NCBI GenBank assembly: GCA_030704615.1
Contig: CM060732.1
Location: 24,614,001 to 24,678,000, forward strand
DNA: 64,000 nucleotides
From: Takakia lepidozioides
Lineage: Eukaryota > Streptophyta > Takakiopsida > Takakiales > Takakiaceae
Reading direction: 5' to 3'
Shown: in pieces, positions 1 through 12,699 of the stretch
Position numbering within the stretch: the stretch's first letter is position 1
Layout of the letters: every line of letters starts with the position of its first letter
Position numbers and translations under genes: made by a program
Notes under the pieces: generated by a model
Database searches by the model: none
What the model was told of the DNA's origin: nothing
What the model saw: the letters and a program-made list of their open reading frames with translations, nothing else

Positions 1-20
1 CATAAGGGTCATTCATCCAC

Positions 21-3000
21 CTTATCCAGCCCCCGTCGGCCAGCCCGACCCGCCATCTGAGTGTACTCGCCTGGCAGCAATTGCCGAAACGTCTTGCCGT
101 CGTGCTTCCGTAAACTGTGAAACGCCACCTGCACCACTCCCACAACCAGCCAACACCTTAAGAAACCACCGTCAATGCACCTGCATTGATATGCTTCACA
201 GCTCTGTTCCAAAGAAGCCATACTCACGAGGGAGACAACTCCAGAAGATGATTAAGGAGCAGAAAGAGACCTGGAATTGTGGTGCGTGAGGGGAGTACCC
301 AAATTAGACGGCAACTTGGCAACAAGAGCTGAACACAATCTGGACTTGAAACATGAACTCTTGGTTACACCATGGACCAATGGCTCAAGGAAAGTCATCA
401 CTTACTGTTCGAGCAGGAGCGTTCACACCCATTGCAAAGGTCTCTGTAGAGAACAGAACCTGCTTTCACAGGCCAAACAATTTGCTACAAAGCTTAGAGA
501 TCCCCCTGTCTTTGAGGCTGAAAGTTCAAAAGAGACACCCTACTCAATAACCACCATAGGCAAAAAGAAAGCTAAGTCAAACACCAGAAACGAAGCTTTT
601 TCCACCGATCCATCCAAATTTCATTCCTCATGGAGGGACTCATGTAGACCCCAGGAGCTCTGCACCTTAGCTGCAAACCACTAAGGGTTCCATATGCCCA
701 ACAAAAAATGAAAGATTGACATCTCCCAGCAAGTAATAATGCAAGTCACACGAGACACACTCATCTCTACGCAGGCAGACCTTGATAACCCCACGGCAGA
801 AAAGCATCTCGACCACTTCTTTCACAATTGGCAGCAAGCCTGCATGGTGCACTCCAATCCCCCTGCGTAGCAAATCTGTAACACGCACTACCTACTCACC
901 CCAATGCTTGTATCAGAGTCCACCATGTGCAATTACCTGTTACAATAAAAAGTACATCCAACAGGAAGGCACCATGAATTCTCAAAGTTGGACCTGCACA
1001 AAAAGCAATCTGATATATTGAACCTGAGGTAGTCGCCGATCTGATCCCTTCAACCGTGAAAATGCTTTGTCACAGAATAGCCGAATCTCGCTCTTCTCAG
1101 ACCCTGATGTAAAATCTATGGCCGTCAAACTTTCTGCTGACTGGTCACACCGATTCTTTGAGAAGCAAAATACAACCACCTGCATGAAAGCAGCAAGAGA
1201 ACAGCCCCTTGAAACTGTCTATGCCCATCTCACACCTGAACATAGCCTACTCCTATCTCCTACCACAACAGCTCACCAGAGCAGCACCATGGGCATCACA
1301 TCATGGCCTTAAACTCTTGGCTTTCTAATTCCAGTATTCGTGGCAGATAGTGGTCGATATGTGTCTATTTTTCACCACAGTATGATGATCCACAATAGCT
1401 AGACACATGATTTGGAGATGTTGATGGCAGTGTTGATGTTTCGGTTCGATGTCTTCTGGTAAAACACAGTGTTGGCCAATTAAATGGTCTAACTGTCCAG
1501 ACACAGTACTCGAAACATGTTGCAACTCTGGGAAAGGCAAGAAGAAGAAAGAGGTCTCCCTAATTTGACCCCCATGTGCATAAACCGTGCAAGTCAGCTG
1601 ACATAGAGCAGAGACATCAACAATGTGTGTGAAGAGAGACGCTAGAAGAGAACCCATTTGCAGGACAGCACGGCGTGTAAAGGGGCAGCCATGCACATAC
1701 AGGAAGTAAACCCTTCTTAGAAAGGTTGTTGACGAGCGAATACCACTGTGACGTCTCCGACCGCCACCCACCACTGTTGCCTCGCTGCGCCCCTTGAATT
1801 GCAGCTTGAGCCACCTGCTTGCCACTTGGCCCTCTGGAACCACCCCTAGCACCTCCCCGCCCTTGCCCACCACCTCCACGGCCCTGACCAGCAGCTCCTG
1901 CGGCCCAGCCAGGGGTCGTTAGCTTAGTGGTCTTGGCATGGTGTGCATCACGTGCTTCCTTCACACCTTGAGGTAAGAAAGTCTGCTGGTCACATATTTT
2001 GTACAACTCCCCAGCATAGTACACGCAGTGCTCCAAAGGCACCGGTCTCCGTGTGGTTCTGATCAAAACACAGAAAGGTCATATCAGGAAAACACTACAA
2101 GCAATCTATGTAACAGCTCTACCTCTGCCTCTTTCCTTGCTTTCCCTACATCTTATGTTGACACCAAGAAAAGGTGTGAGAAAGCTATACCCTGTGACAT
2201 AGATCTTCTTGCGTTTCGTCCTCCCTATCCAGTCAGCAAACTCAAAGGTGTTTGGTACCTACAATGTAGTGTCCACCACAACAATAGAGTAAGTGACAAT
2301 AACATATCCCTCCACTACCCACCACATCACCACTCCCATGAATTTCCAAAAGCTCCAATGCTCTAAGCCTGCTGATTTGAGAGGGTGCACATCAAACTTC
2401 CAGTTAGGATCCTTCAAAACTTCAGGGACCTAATGTAGTATCATGTATTGTTTGTCAGAAAGGAAGCAGTTATAAAGGTGGAGCGTATCAAAAAGTTTAG
2501 GGTGAGTATTATGAGTACCTGCGTCTTTCACCTGCATCAGGAATGCTGAGCCTATCCTACTCTCAGAATGTAAAATTTTGAATGAATTTAGCAGTGAGAT
2601 ACCAATGGACCAAGGACAGGCCACCCCCAAATAATCAGAGTAGGTTCCAGTGTTTGTATGCAATGCACAACAAGGCCAGCTACTGCATGCAGCCATTCTC
2701 ACCCTGGCAAAGCCAAACAACTTTTCAGATGAGCAGACAGACAAGAGACTGGATCAGTCGAACTCCAGCCATGGTGGACAAACACTTACAGTGGCAGACA
2801 GAAGAACCATGTTGACATGGGGAGGTAACATGATGATCACCTCCTCCCACACCACGCCTCTCTCCACATCATTCACATAATGCACCTCATCAAATATCAC
2901 CTGCCCCACCCGTTGACCTGAGCAACTGTAGATGTTCCTTGACTTTGACACAGTTCAAGCCGTAACATAAAAGATGATTGGTGGGAGATATCAAGGAGAT

Positions 3001-6000
3001 TGAAGACACAAAGAATTGCTTCATTTGTCAGATTTCTGCACAAGACATGCTACATTACACACATCAAATGGGAGACACAAATCCAAGATCTGGATATCAA
3101 AGTGGTCTAAAGGGCAGGTAGATACCCACTCAATGTCACGAATTATGTCAGCCCCCTTATAAAGCATGGAGCGCAAAATTTCGGTGGTCATGATGAGACA
3201 GGATGCCTCAGGCCGTAAGCTGACATCCCCAGTTAAAAGGCCAACATCAAACTTGTCACTGAAATCACGGTATTTCTGGTTGCTGATGGTCTTGATAGGT
3301 GACGTATACACTGCCCGCGTGCAATGCTGCTCTCCTCCAGCAAGACCCCGAATTCATCATTTAGGAAAAATAAGAGACCCTACAGCTACTATCTGAACTC
3401 CAAACTGTTATGCACTAATCCAACGGAAAACCTATTTCTACTGTTATTCAATGTTACTCAAATTTTTGGCATTGAAGTGTGGATGTCCCAGTGGCCACAG
3501 AGAGACCCAGCCTGACAAGAAAAGAACCAGTACGACAAAGATATTACACCTGCCGAGAACTTGCAACCAAGGTAAGGTTTGAGACAGGACAGTCGATGAA
3601 GAACAGAAACAGCACTCACTTTAGAGGCCAATGCGAACGCATACTCTGCAACCACAGTCTTGCCAGCAGACGTGTGTGCTGCCACAAACACAGAATCGTT
3701 CCTCTCCAGGTGGTATATTGCCTAGAAATAAGAACACACTTGATACATGAGTCCCCCTCGGATTGCAGTATGGCAACAAAGGACCAAAAAACAGTTTCTT
3801 CACTTATAAGTCAACCAATATGAAATATATTCAAAAATTAATGTTTGTATCTTGATCTTAGGAGAGTGCACAGACAATGGACGGATGTGGCCAAAAGCCA
3901 CGACTTCATGCACTGGTAACTGGCAGTGTTCAGAGATAATCAATGATAGTGGAAGCCTCTTAACCAGACGAGCACGGACAGGACCCAAAGGCAGGTAGTT
4001 TGACTGAAGAAGAACCACCTCCTTCTGAAATGTATCAAGCTCAAATGGGTAGGTGAGAGCCATGTCTGGCACCAGTTGCTTAAACTGGTCAGAAATGCCC
4101 TCCACTCCTTCCATCACCGCCCACACCTGCACAACCGAAGCACTGTTACTACCGACCTACAACGCCACAAGCAAAAGATATTGACTAACCAATGGTGCTC
4201 CAAGCATTAGAGACACATTAAGATACAAGTTGGCACTCAAGGACAAAAACTTTCAGTAGGTCATTCTCTTAACCAACACATCAAGAAGACGCGTCCACCT
4301 TCTTGCACATCAAAGATGCTAGAGAGCGAGTCCTGGACTTCACCTCTCCACTATTTGACTGCTTTTTGCTGTTGCGTTTTGCAGACAATAGTGAATCTGT
4401 GGGATCGCCTAGAAGCTCATCAAGCACAGCCTCTTGCTCTCCCACAGTCTCCGGCCCATTTTCAGTCCCTTTCTCCAAGAATACTGCACTTGCCGCCTTG
4501 GCAATCTCCTCTGCAAATTGAAATCATGTTAATATTGCATCGTGCAATCTTTCATCTTTTTTATGTAGGACCAACCTGAGCTCTCTCTCTCTCTCTCCCC
4601 CTGCTGTTTAGTCTGTCACCCTTAGGGCCCAGTTCTTTGCTTCATCTTGTATTTGCAATGAACAAGGCCGTATGTATTCCAGCACGACATGAATAACAGC
4701 TCAAAACTAACCGAACATGCCAATGGAGGATTAACAATCATTTATGCATAAACAACCAAGAAAGCAAGTTCCAAAGCCTACCTTCTTCATCGCTATCCTC
4801 TGGTGGTTCATTCTGCTCCCAAGCCTTCTTGAACAGATCCTCAAAATGCAGCGCTCCTCCATCCTGCAGCGAAGTCAAAGACAGCGCAACCATTCCTTCT
4901 TGCTTTAGGATGTCATAAGAAATCCTACCAGAGAATAGTACATCATACAAAATGTCTCACACACTAACTTCTTTGTTGCTATGCTCAGCTGGCCACCTTG
5001 CGCAGCCACTAAGAGGTCATCCCTAAAGTGGTTCTGATCTAAGACTCATTGATATTCTATCTCAACCTTCATGCAGGAGCCCTCAGGGTGTCTACATCTA
5101 GGAAGCATACTTTCGGAGCACTTCGCATGTTAATAGTTACTCACTAACGTGTAACTGAAGAGATGTTCTGAAGCTCCGTCCGTTCAAACGGAGCGAAAAG
5201 TTAGATATTAAGAAATTTATTCAATGATCACTGCCTATTATTGACATGTTATCCAGTACACATTCGTAAATGGATAGGTTTCCAATGTATTCTAAAAAAG
5301 CAGGCTCAGCTGAAAGATCTTCAAGCGTAAAAGAAAAATACCACCCCACCAATCATGGCTCACCGTGCTATCAGTTGAGGGATCTTCTGCACCAGTCACT
5401 TCTTCACATTCTTGTCTGCCCACCACATCTGACTCTCGCTGCCGCAGGAATGGCTGCAAGAATTTCAGATGCCAGGAGCAGAGTAATATTGAGATTGTAT
5501 CAGAAAGACTGCACATGTTTGCATCATGCACCAAGAGCTGCATGATCAATTGTATTTCTCCATTCAGATCTGAAGCTGAAACAAGAACACTATTCAACCC
5601 CTTACCTCCAGAGGGCCAAAATCTACGCCATGCTTAAATCCAGGTGGCACAGTCTGCGCAGGACCACCTTCCAGTACTTCTCGGAACCATTTTCCATTCA
5701 ATGCCCCTTCTGGAGCAATTTTCCCTGTGCTTTGAGGAAGATCAAACCCACCCGGATGAAAAGGATGGTTGCTGGTGCTTCCTCTCACGAAATCCTCTGG
5801 AGGGCCTGGCTTTCGCAAAACTGATGACGAGTTTTGTGCCTTGAGGTTTGCATGCTCTGTCTCCACCTACCCAACAAGGGCTATTCAGGTCATTTCTCTC
5901 ACACATTCATTCTCATGGATGTTACACAGTTTCTTTGTTTCTTTCTGTCCCTGCCAATTTAGATCACAGGCCAAGTGGAGACAGAGCTCATGTCTTGTTC

Positions 6001-7428
6001 TCTTGTAGAGGTCATTCTATCACCCATTGGCTTACCTGCTGAAGGCATTCCACCTTCGTGCAATGCTTGAGATTTGAATTGTTCTTTGGTTTCGATGTTT
6101 CAAAGGTGTTCTGTACTTGGATTTGCCCCTCTCCAAAGTGTAATAAATTCTTTATTCTCTGAGTGGTTCTACTATGTGATTCTTCTGCATTCTGTGGCAG
6201 CATCTCAAGCACGCAGTAAATTCACTATTCTCTCTCGTGGCACATTCAAGCTAGCAAAACAGGGTGCCTCAACCAACTGCAAGTGAAGAGATGAGTAAAT
6301 ACCTGCTCAAAATCAGGAATCCAGTCTTCCTCACAATTCCTGCCTTCTCCAGAATTAGTTGCACGTTTCCTATTGCTGCGTCTGTAAGGAGGTTCCCAGA
6401 TCGGAGCCACTGCCAAGCGTGGCAAGGATGGCTGTAATTGCGGAATACCCTGCCCAAACCAATCAAAGTCCCACTGCTTTCCACACCGTGCAACATCGCT
6501 GGCCTCTTCATCCAGGCAGGGAGTGAGGTACTCGTTTTCAATGTCTTGAAGCACACTCTCTGGTGTCTCTGGAAGAAAGGGTGGTGGCTGCACCAGTACA
6601 GATTACACTCACCAACATTACTAGAAGAAGATTGCTGTCAAAGGGGAGATCCATCGATCCAATCTCATGACTTTGGATTCGATAAATTTTGCACTATTAC
6701 ATCTCTGGGGCAAGCAAAACAAAAATAAAAAAGTTGTAGCTAGTATAACTCCATATTCTTTTCAGCATGTAGGAGTACTCCACTGATTTCTATTCGAACT
6801 ATCACGAATAAATCACATTTGCTGTCGGACTTGTGAAAACACTCGAGAGTTTTGTGATTATATTTGGAGAATTTGATGAATCAGGTTGTTTGCCTGAAAT
6901 AACCGCAGTATACTTCTTACTAGCAACTGTCTGTGCACTAGCAGTCCAATGTTAAGGACCTGATCGATGTAGGACAAAGGCAACAGTACAGAATAAGAAT
7001 AATCATGCGATGAGATGGGTTTGTGATGGAGGTGATCAGCTTCGTGAGTGGAACGCCCAGGGTCGAGGGCCTTCCTCTGTGGGAGGGGTGTCACTGGCTA
7101 TAAAAGCAAGGTCGAACCCCAGGCTAGCCCCGTTGAAGTTAGAGCAGAAAAAGCTCCACCTCTGAGAACAACTGCATTGATGGGCAGCAATCTCTAACAG
7201 TTCAGAGAACATAGGCCAGTGACAGGGGCCAAGTTTTTTAACCTTCAGAAAATAAGGCAAGCTGAAAAGATGGGCCTTCTACCAGTGTGCAGTGCTGCTT
7301 ACCAGTATAAGCTCTGGAAGAGTGCTCAACGGAGTATCCCGAGAGACAGGAGGCAGAGGCACCACGCTGAGATGCCCAGCATAGCCCGACAATGACACTT
7401 TAAATGGAAACTCTCCTCCTGCATCCAT
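21..7428 (-). CDS. SKI2: SKI2-type DExH RNA helicase, multi-exon, 3' part beyond window edge
   Basis: This encodes the ATPase/3'-5' RNA helicase of the cytoplasmic SKI complex, which with SKI3 and SKI8 feeds mRNA to the exosome (family knowledge). Exons read from the sequence, 5' to 3': 7303-7428 (start ATG 7426-7428; an in-frame TAA lies just upstream), 6303-6587, 5606-5866, 5364-5453, at least one unresolved exon between 4925 and 5363, 4782-4924, 4299-4510, 4019-4126, 3620-3721, 3126-3326, 2790-2900, 2191-2258, 1701-2058, 1024-1179, 781-891, 406-459, 21-128. Phases match at every resolved junction. The N-terminal SKI2 signature FVRGSTSN is at 5606-5866. Helicase motifs are all present: I AHTSAGKT (3620-3721), Ia [12 protein letters not shown] (3126-3326), II DEVH and III SAT (2790-2900), [11 protein letters not shown] (1024-1179), [14 protein letters not shown] (406-459), [12 protein letters not shown] (21-128). 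Exon 1701-2058 carries a Gly/Arg-rich insert before the WRSE-type segment. The arch and C-terminal DSHCT domains must lie left of base 1. No frame break was found, so the gene looks functional. Confidence 0.9.
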
Positions 7429-9344
7429 TCCACCGTTCTCTTACTCTGATATCATCCTACAGTTCACTTCACTTTGATGCATACACTGAGAAAGGGAAAG
7501 TTGGAGAATACACACAGTAACAACATGAGCTCCTTACAATGGATATACTCTTCACAAGCATTAACCCACAAAACCAATCACTGGAAATAGAAACAGTGAA
7601 CAATATAAACAGGTCAATAATTCAGTGCTGCCTGCAAAAAGTCCAGAGATAACTGCGAAAACCAGACAGCCCCTTTCACCTCTACAGCCAAAATGAAATC
7701 AGCTCACAACCACTATCTTTGAGAAGCCGACTTCTCATGCTGATAGGTGGTATGATCCAGTGCCACGCATTCCAAACTTACTGCCTAAAAAGTTCAGCTC
7801 TTATTTCACAAGACTAAATTTTAGCATGAATAGAGCTGTAAAAGAAAAGGCCCGCAAATGTGCTGATTGACACAAACTATGACCAGTATGAGAGCAATCC
7901 CTCCTACTGATCATATCGTCTCTTGCAATATACAATGCTGCCAGTGGACCAATGTCTGCATGATCAGCAGGACGTTCAGAAACTTCGGGTCAACAACAAC
8001 AATGCGTGCCACCGTGTGTACTGCCAGAAAAATCGACTGGAGCAATCTCAATTACCTTTAAAAAGAAATGGTACTAGATTGCAGATTTCACAGTACTCGC
8101 TTCATACAGGGATTTGCCAACCAACCCTCCCTATCACTCCAAGACCGAATTACATGCAGGAAAACATTAATTGGAAGAGACACATCTAGGATTCAGCTCA
8201 CGCTCCCATGGACAGTATGACGTCGACCGATTGCGTGCAGATAACAAAACCTCTGCAACAATAGACAGGGGAAACAGGGGACTGATGATGGCATACCAAG
8301 ACGAGGTCTCATTATGATCCGCAATGCACAGGATCCCGCATCCCACCAACAGTCGGTCCCTGTCTCGCTTTTTCAATCCCAATCAATGATCCCCCTCCAT
8401 CAATTCTCCCCTGAGAATTAGGGTTAGGGTTTCTACATGTGCTTTCAAATACAGGGCTTCACTTCGTTAGCGGACACAAACTATAATTCTCCGCTAGCTG
8501 ACGTCATGCATTTATTGACAAGTGTAGATGTATTTCAACCATATTTACAGATGAACATCCAAAAAACAAGCGACAAGACAATGCTGCCACACTCAACATG
8601 TACAGAATCCATCCACACTCCTTTTTTGAAATTTGGCCCCGCCAAGCGGGCCGGTACAATGCATTTGCCCGGGCATTTTGGCTTGCACAGGAGGAGACGA
8701 TGCTCTTATTAACCCTTACGATCTAAGGGGGATACCACAGTAGCGGCAAGAGGGGCAGCGGCACTCAATTTCAGACCCTCCTATTAGTTTAAGGGAGGCC
8801 AGTGTGTCGCTCTGCTTACCACACTAGCAGCGGAGAGGCGTTGACATGGCTCCGACCTGGCGCCTACATGTCACAATACCGTGAAATACTGATTTCCAGG
8901 CAGTGTCCTCCACAATTTTAGGAAGACATTTTGTCGTGACGCAATTCTCCCGCCATGGTGAAGCTGGTCTCTCCGACCCCGCCGTGCGATGTGAAAGGTT
9001 CTAGGAATTGGTTGTTTTCATAATGAAAAGATAAGGTAGTTGCGATTTTTTTTCCGATGGGCTTATGCTATAGTGTGGTAGCCTATATCATCCAACAATC
9101 CCTAGCCTACAACATCCACGTCAATGCCGTTGGTGTGCCGCTAGTGTGGTAAGCCCTTAACTTTTTGCACTTTTTCCTACAGTGAGCTCAATCCAAATGC
9201 TATATAACTCTTCCCAAACACCAGTACGACGGACAATCTAGCTCTTGAACTTCTTAAGATGTTTATTCTCTCATCATCTTGTAGGGTTCCATGATAACCT
9301 TAACTTATTTTTGTTTATTTTTGGATGAAGGGGAATGGAACCTT
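7429..9344. other. Upstream region of SKI2; no gene recognised
   Basis: No recognised coding sequence. The part nearest 7429 should hold the SKI2 5' UTR and possibly a 5' UTR intron, running toward the telo-box at 8418-8432. Small open frames here, such as those around 7,870-8,380 and 8,437-8,712, have no recognisable motif and no splice context. From about 8,700 to 9,340 I see no structure. Confidence 0.4.
8418..8432 (-). promoter_or_regulatory. Telo-box (AAACCCTAA on the minus strand)
   Basis: The plus strand reads TTAGGGTTAGGGTTT; on the minus strand this is a telo-box, an element common in plant promoters of housekeeping and translation-related genes. It lies about 1 kb upstream of the SKI2 start codon in the gene's orientation, so a promoter role is plausible. 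It could equally be a tiny interstitial telomere-like repeat. Confidence 0.35.
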
Positions 9345-9759
9345 AGTTTATTGAGATGGTGAGGAAAAAATAACCTTACAAGGGCCATAAAGGCTAATAA
9401 ATGAGACACTGCTCCGAACCTATATTTCAATAAGAGACGTCAAATGAGAGAAGTAAGAAAATACGAAGACAAAATCAAGAAATGGAGCACTTAGAAGATT
9501 GAGAGAAAGGGTACTAAGTCTGAAAGACTAAAGGCTGCCTCTCTTTGCGCTTAGGCTGATCAAAAGAGAGTTGTGTCTTTGTTTTGCCCTTTCTGAAGCT
9601 ACGGCGATGGCGCCAATTGAATCCATAGGGGAGCGCTTGGCACTAACTGAGCTACCAGCAGGCAGGCAAGGAGTCATGTCATTCAATGCTCGATTCAGAA
9701 TTCCTCCTGCAGATGACTCGCCCTTTTCGCCAAGAGTTGTCGAAGGTCGAGCAGTAGGC
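9345..9759 (-). repeat. Dispersed repeat, copy A (LINE-like 3' end plus coding fragment)
   Basis: This segment resembles 23,060-23,530 in the same orientation. Shared landmarks are an AGGAAAAAATAACCTT block followed by a GGCCATAAAGG block (9,371-9,396 against 23,111-23,136) and the segment around 9,700-9,750 against 23,465-23,515. Read on the minus strand, an open coding stretch (9,528-9,759) is followed by an A/T-rich tail, which would suit the 3' end of a non-LTR retrotransposon; that class assignment is inference. It is abutted at 9,760 by the foldback element. Confidence 0.45.
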
Positions 9760-11665
9760 ACTAGAAGGAAAACGAGGAAAACCCACTACCCCTATAACCA
9801 CTCCTGTTTTTTACCACTCTATAAACCACTCACCAGTAATGGTAACCTTTGGCAAGTGGTTAATCCCGATGAAATGCTACGGTGGCATCACATATAGTGG
9901 TTGGAAGTGGTTTCAACCACTGAGTACTCCATGTGTAATATTGTATTTGTTATTTAGGATTTATCATTTGGTAATAAATTTTTGTTAGGAAATGTAATAT
10001 TTCGCGTGGACGGGTACAGTGATAGATCGTGAGTGGTTAAAGACACCTCAGTGATGGGAAGTGGTTGAAAGCACTTGCTACTCCACGTGTAATAATTCAA
10101 TTTTTATTTATGATTTATCATTTGGAAATATTTTTTGACTAATAAATATAATATACCACGTGGATGGTGACAATGTTATACGTAGATCTTGAGTGGTTAA
10201 AGACACCTAAGTGATTGGTACCACTTTGCAGTGGAAGGATGAGTGGTTAAAGACACTGCAGTTATGGGAACCACTCGGACCGTAGTCGCTCATGAGTGGT
10301 TAAAGACACCTGAGTGATTGGTACAACTCCTATGATACATGAAAATATTTAAGTGGTTTTCAACTGTGACAAGCTTTGAAAAACAAACAAGTGTCCAGAT
10401 CATTGTAGGATGATGCTATTGAACAAATGGTTCCAAACAATAAACTTTATTCTGAATTTCAATCCAGTGTTCACTCTCTTCGGACACCGTCTACCTTATC
10501 AGATCAGCCAATACCTAGGTCATTAGATGGTGCCACGGCTCTAAATAGAGATGAGCTGGCTATGTTGGATACCATTCAAGCGGCATTTGCATAGCCAAGC
10601 ACTATTCCAATTGAGGAAAGTGCTTGAGAGAGTGAGTACTATGATTCAGATTCAGAATAAAGTTTATTGGTTGGAACCATTTGTTCAATAGCATCATCCT
10701 ACAATGATCTGGACACTTGTTTGTTTTACAAAGTCTGTCACAAGTGCATAAACAACTTAAATGTTTTTATGTATCACCACAGAAGTGGTATCAATCACTG
10801 AGGTGTGATTAACCACTCACGAGCGACCACAATCCGAGTGGTTCCCATAGCTACAGTATCTTTAACCACTCACTCCCCACCATTGTCAAAGTGGTACCAA
10901 TCACTGCAGATCTACGTACATTGTCCCCATTCACGTGGCATATTAAATTTATTAGTTAAACAAAATTTACAAATAATAAACCATAAATAGAAATTGGATT
11001 ACTACACTTTGAGTAGCAAGTGGTTTCAACAACATCCCATCACTAAGGTGTCCGTAACCATTCACAATCTACCACTGTACCCGTCCACGTGAAATATTAT
11101 ATTGCATAAAAAAATTATTACCAAATGATTAATCCTAAATTTAAAAAAATACAATATTACGCTTGGAGTACTCAATTGTTGAAACCACTTCCAACCACTC
11201 GTGATGCCACCGTGGCATTCCATCGAGATTAACCACTTGCCAGTGGTTATCATTACTGGTGAGTGGTTTATAGAGTGGTAAAAGACAGGAGTGGTTAAGG
11301 GACCAGTGGGTTTTCCGCGTTTTCCTTCTAGTAATCCTGAGATAAGCATGCAATCAAAGTCCTCAGGTTTGATGTCTGGGCCAGTCAGACCTGGAAACAC
11401 GATTGAGACAGGTTTCTGCAAGAAGATCCAGTCATCAATACGTCATCAACCAAGGATCAAATGTGGTGGGTGTTGGTATGGGTCTAGGGGGACCTGGCAA
11501 GAGAACAGGGAAGAACATGCACTTATCAAACCACATTTTAAGTGGGGTTGCATTTCTGCATGCCTGTGCATGTGGAAGGTCGAGGCGGCTGAGGAACGAC
11601 CCTTTGATTACGAGAGTGCAAATGTTACCTTCTTCGAGTTTATCAATTGTGAGATTTGTTGCCAT
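9528..11665 (-). pseudogene. Unidentified coding remnant split by the foldback element
   Basis: A minus-strand reading frame starts with ATG at 11,665 (MATNLTIDKLEEG...), has one frame break near 11,435, reaches the foldback boundary at 11,333 and, with 9,760-11,332 removed, continues in frame into 9,759-9,528, ending at a stop. The segment after the boundary resembles the coding part of the repeat copy at 23.4-23.5 kb, which suggests a mobile-element gene rather than a host gene. Pro-rich and Ser-rich stretches are visible but no catalytic motif. I do not recognise the family. Confidence 0.35.
9760..11332. mobile_element. Long foldback (inverted-repeat) element with CACTA-like ends
   Basis: The two halves are near-perfect inverted copies: about 9,760-10,465 against 10,640-11,332, leaving a spacer of roughly 175 bp. 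Ends read ACTAGAAGGAAAACG... and its complement, resembling plant CACTA termini; the left end is preceded by C, giving CACTA. The arms carry repeated subterminal motifs such as GAGTGGTTAAAGACAC (10,031; 10,191; 10,239; 10,292) and their complements on the other side. No transposase is encoded, so this is a non-autonomous element. No target duplication is visible (left flank GGC, right flank AAT). A related end occurs at 24,182-24,228. Confidence 0.75.
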
Positions 11666-11689
11666 CTCTGGAGAAAACCGAACTAAATA

Positions 11690-12699
11690 TTTTTACTGAG
11701 ATAAGTCACGTTACTGAGTGAGCCCCTCACAAAGGTAGCATCTATTTCCTTTTGTTTCTCACAAAACTGGACACATGGTTGGTGCACTGAGCAAACAATG
11801 CCTTACAAATACATTCTCTCTATATCTGTCAGACCGTAGGCTGATAGAGGGCCTACACCTCCATGAAAATCCAGAGTTTGAGAACTTATTTTTCGTTTTT
11901 TAAAACAGTTTGGGCAGGTTAAAAAAATTTGACGAAAACGAAACATGGTGACGAAATGTGGCGATGATGATGTGGCACAAAGATACCCTATTCCTGCTCT
12001 ACACTAAACTAGTCTCCAACCTTCAATTGTCACTAGAATAATAATAATCATAATGATTTTTCCATTTGATCACTTAATCATCATTATATTGAACCACAAT
12101 GTCATTAAGTCTTTTGACACTATAGTCTCTGTTTCACCTCATGCATTTATCCCTTTTGGGTTACAAGCACTAACAATCCAAGCTAAATCTGAAGGTAAGG
12201 ACAGTCTCCAAAGAGACAGTAAAAGAGAAGCAAGGGAGCTATGGGTTGCTTGCAACAACAACGACGAACATTGGAACATGGAGCTTGAAACCACCAAACA
12301 CTTGATGTTTGCAGAAGGTTTCGAGTTGTAAAGTTGTCATTGAGCCTCAATACAATCGCACCTGTCAAGCATCACCAGAGAAAACTTAGTCACATTGGTG
12401 AAAGAGAGAGCAATAGACTATACCTTCCAGGTGTCAGGCTCCATGTGCTTAAGTCAGTAGAAGTGTGATTTCATACAGCATATGATACTGAAAACATCAA
12501 TGAGTGCAGGGCACCTGAAACGAAGAGACTCAAACAAGAGCTTAATATCTTGACTCAATTCAGATTCAGCCAGGGTTCTGGTAGTCGCACAAAATTGGAT
12601 TCACCCTCTGAGAAACATAGCATGAGGAAACCAGCAATTCTCCTAGTATTGGAATCCCCAACGGTGTATCTTGATTCAGGGATACCAGCTAGTAGAAGC
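11690..12699. other. No gene recognised
   Basis: I see no supported gene. Short open frames at 12,053-12,331 and 12,550-12,753 lack motifs and clear splice context. The latter overlaps the 3' end of the next gene antisense. Confidence 0.4.

Noticed and set aside
7861-8189. Small plus-strand frames upstream of SKI2
   Set aside because: No motif, overlapping frames and a likely location in the SKI2 5' UTR or promoter.
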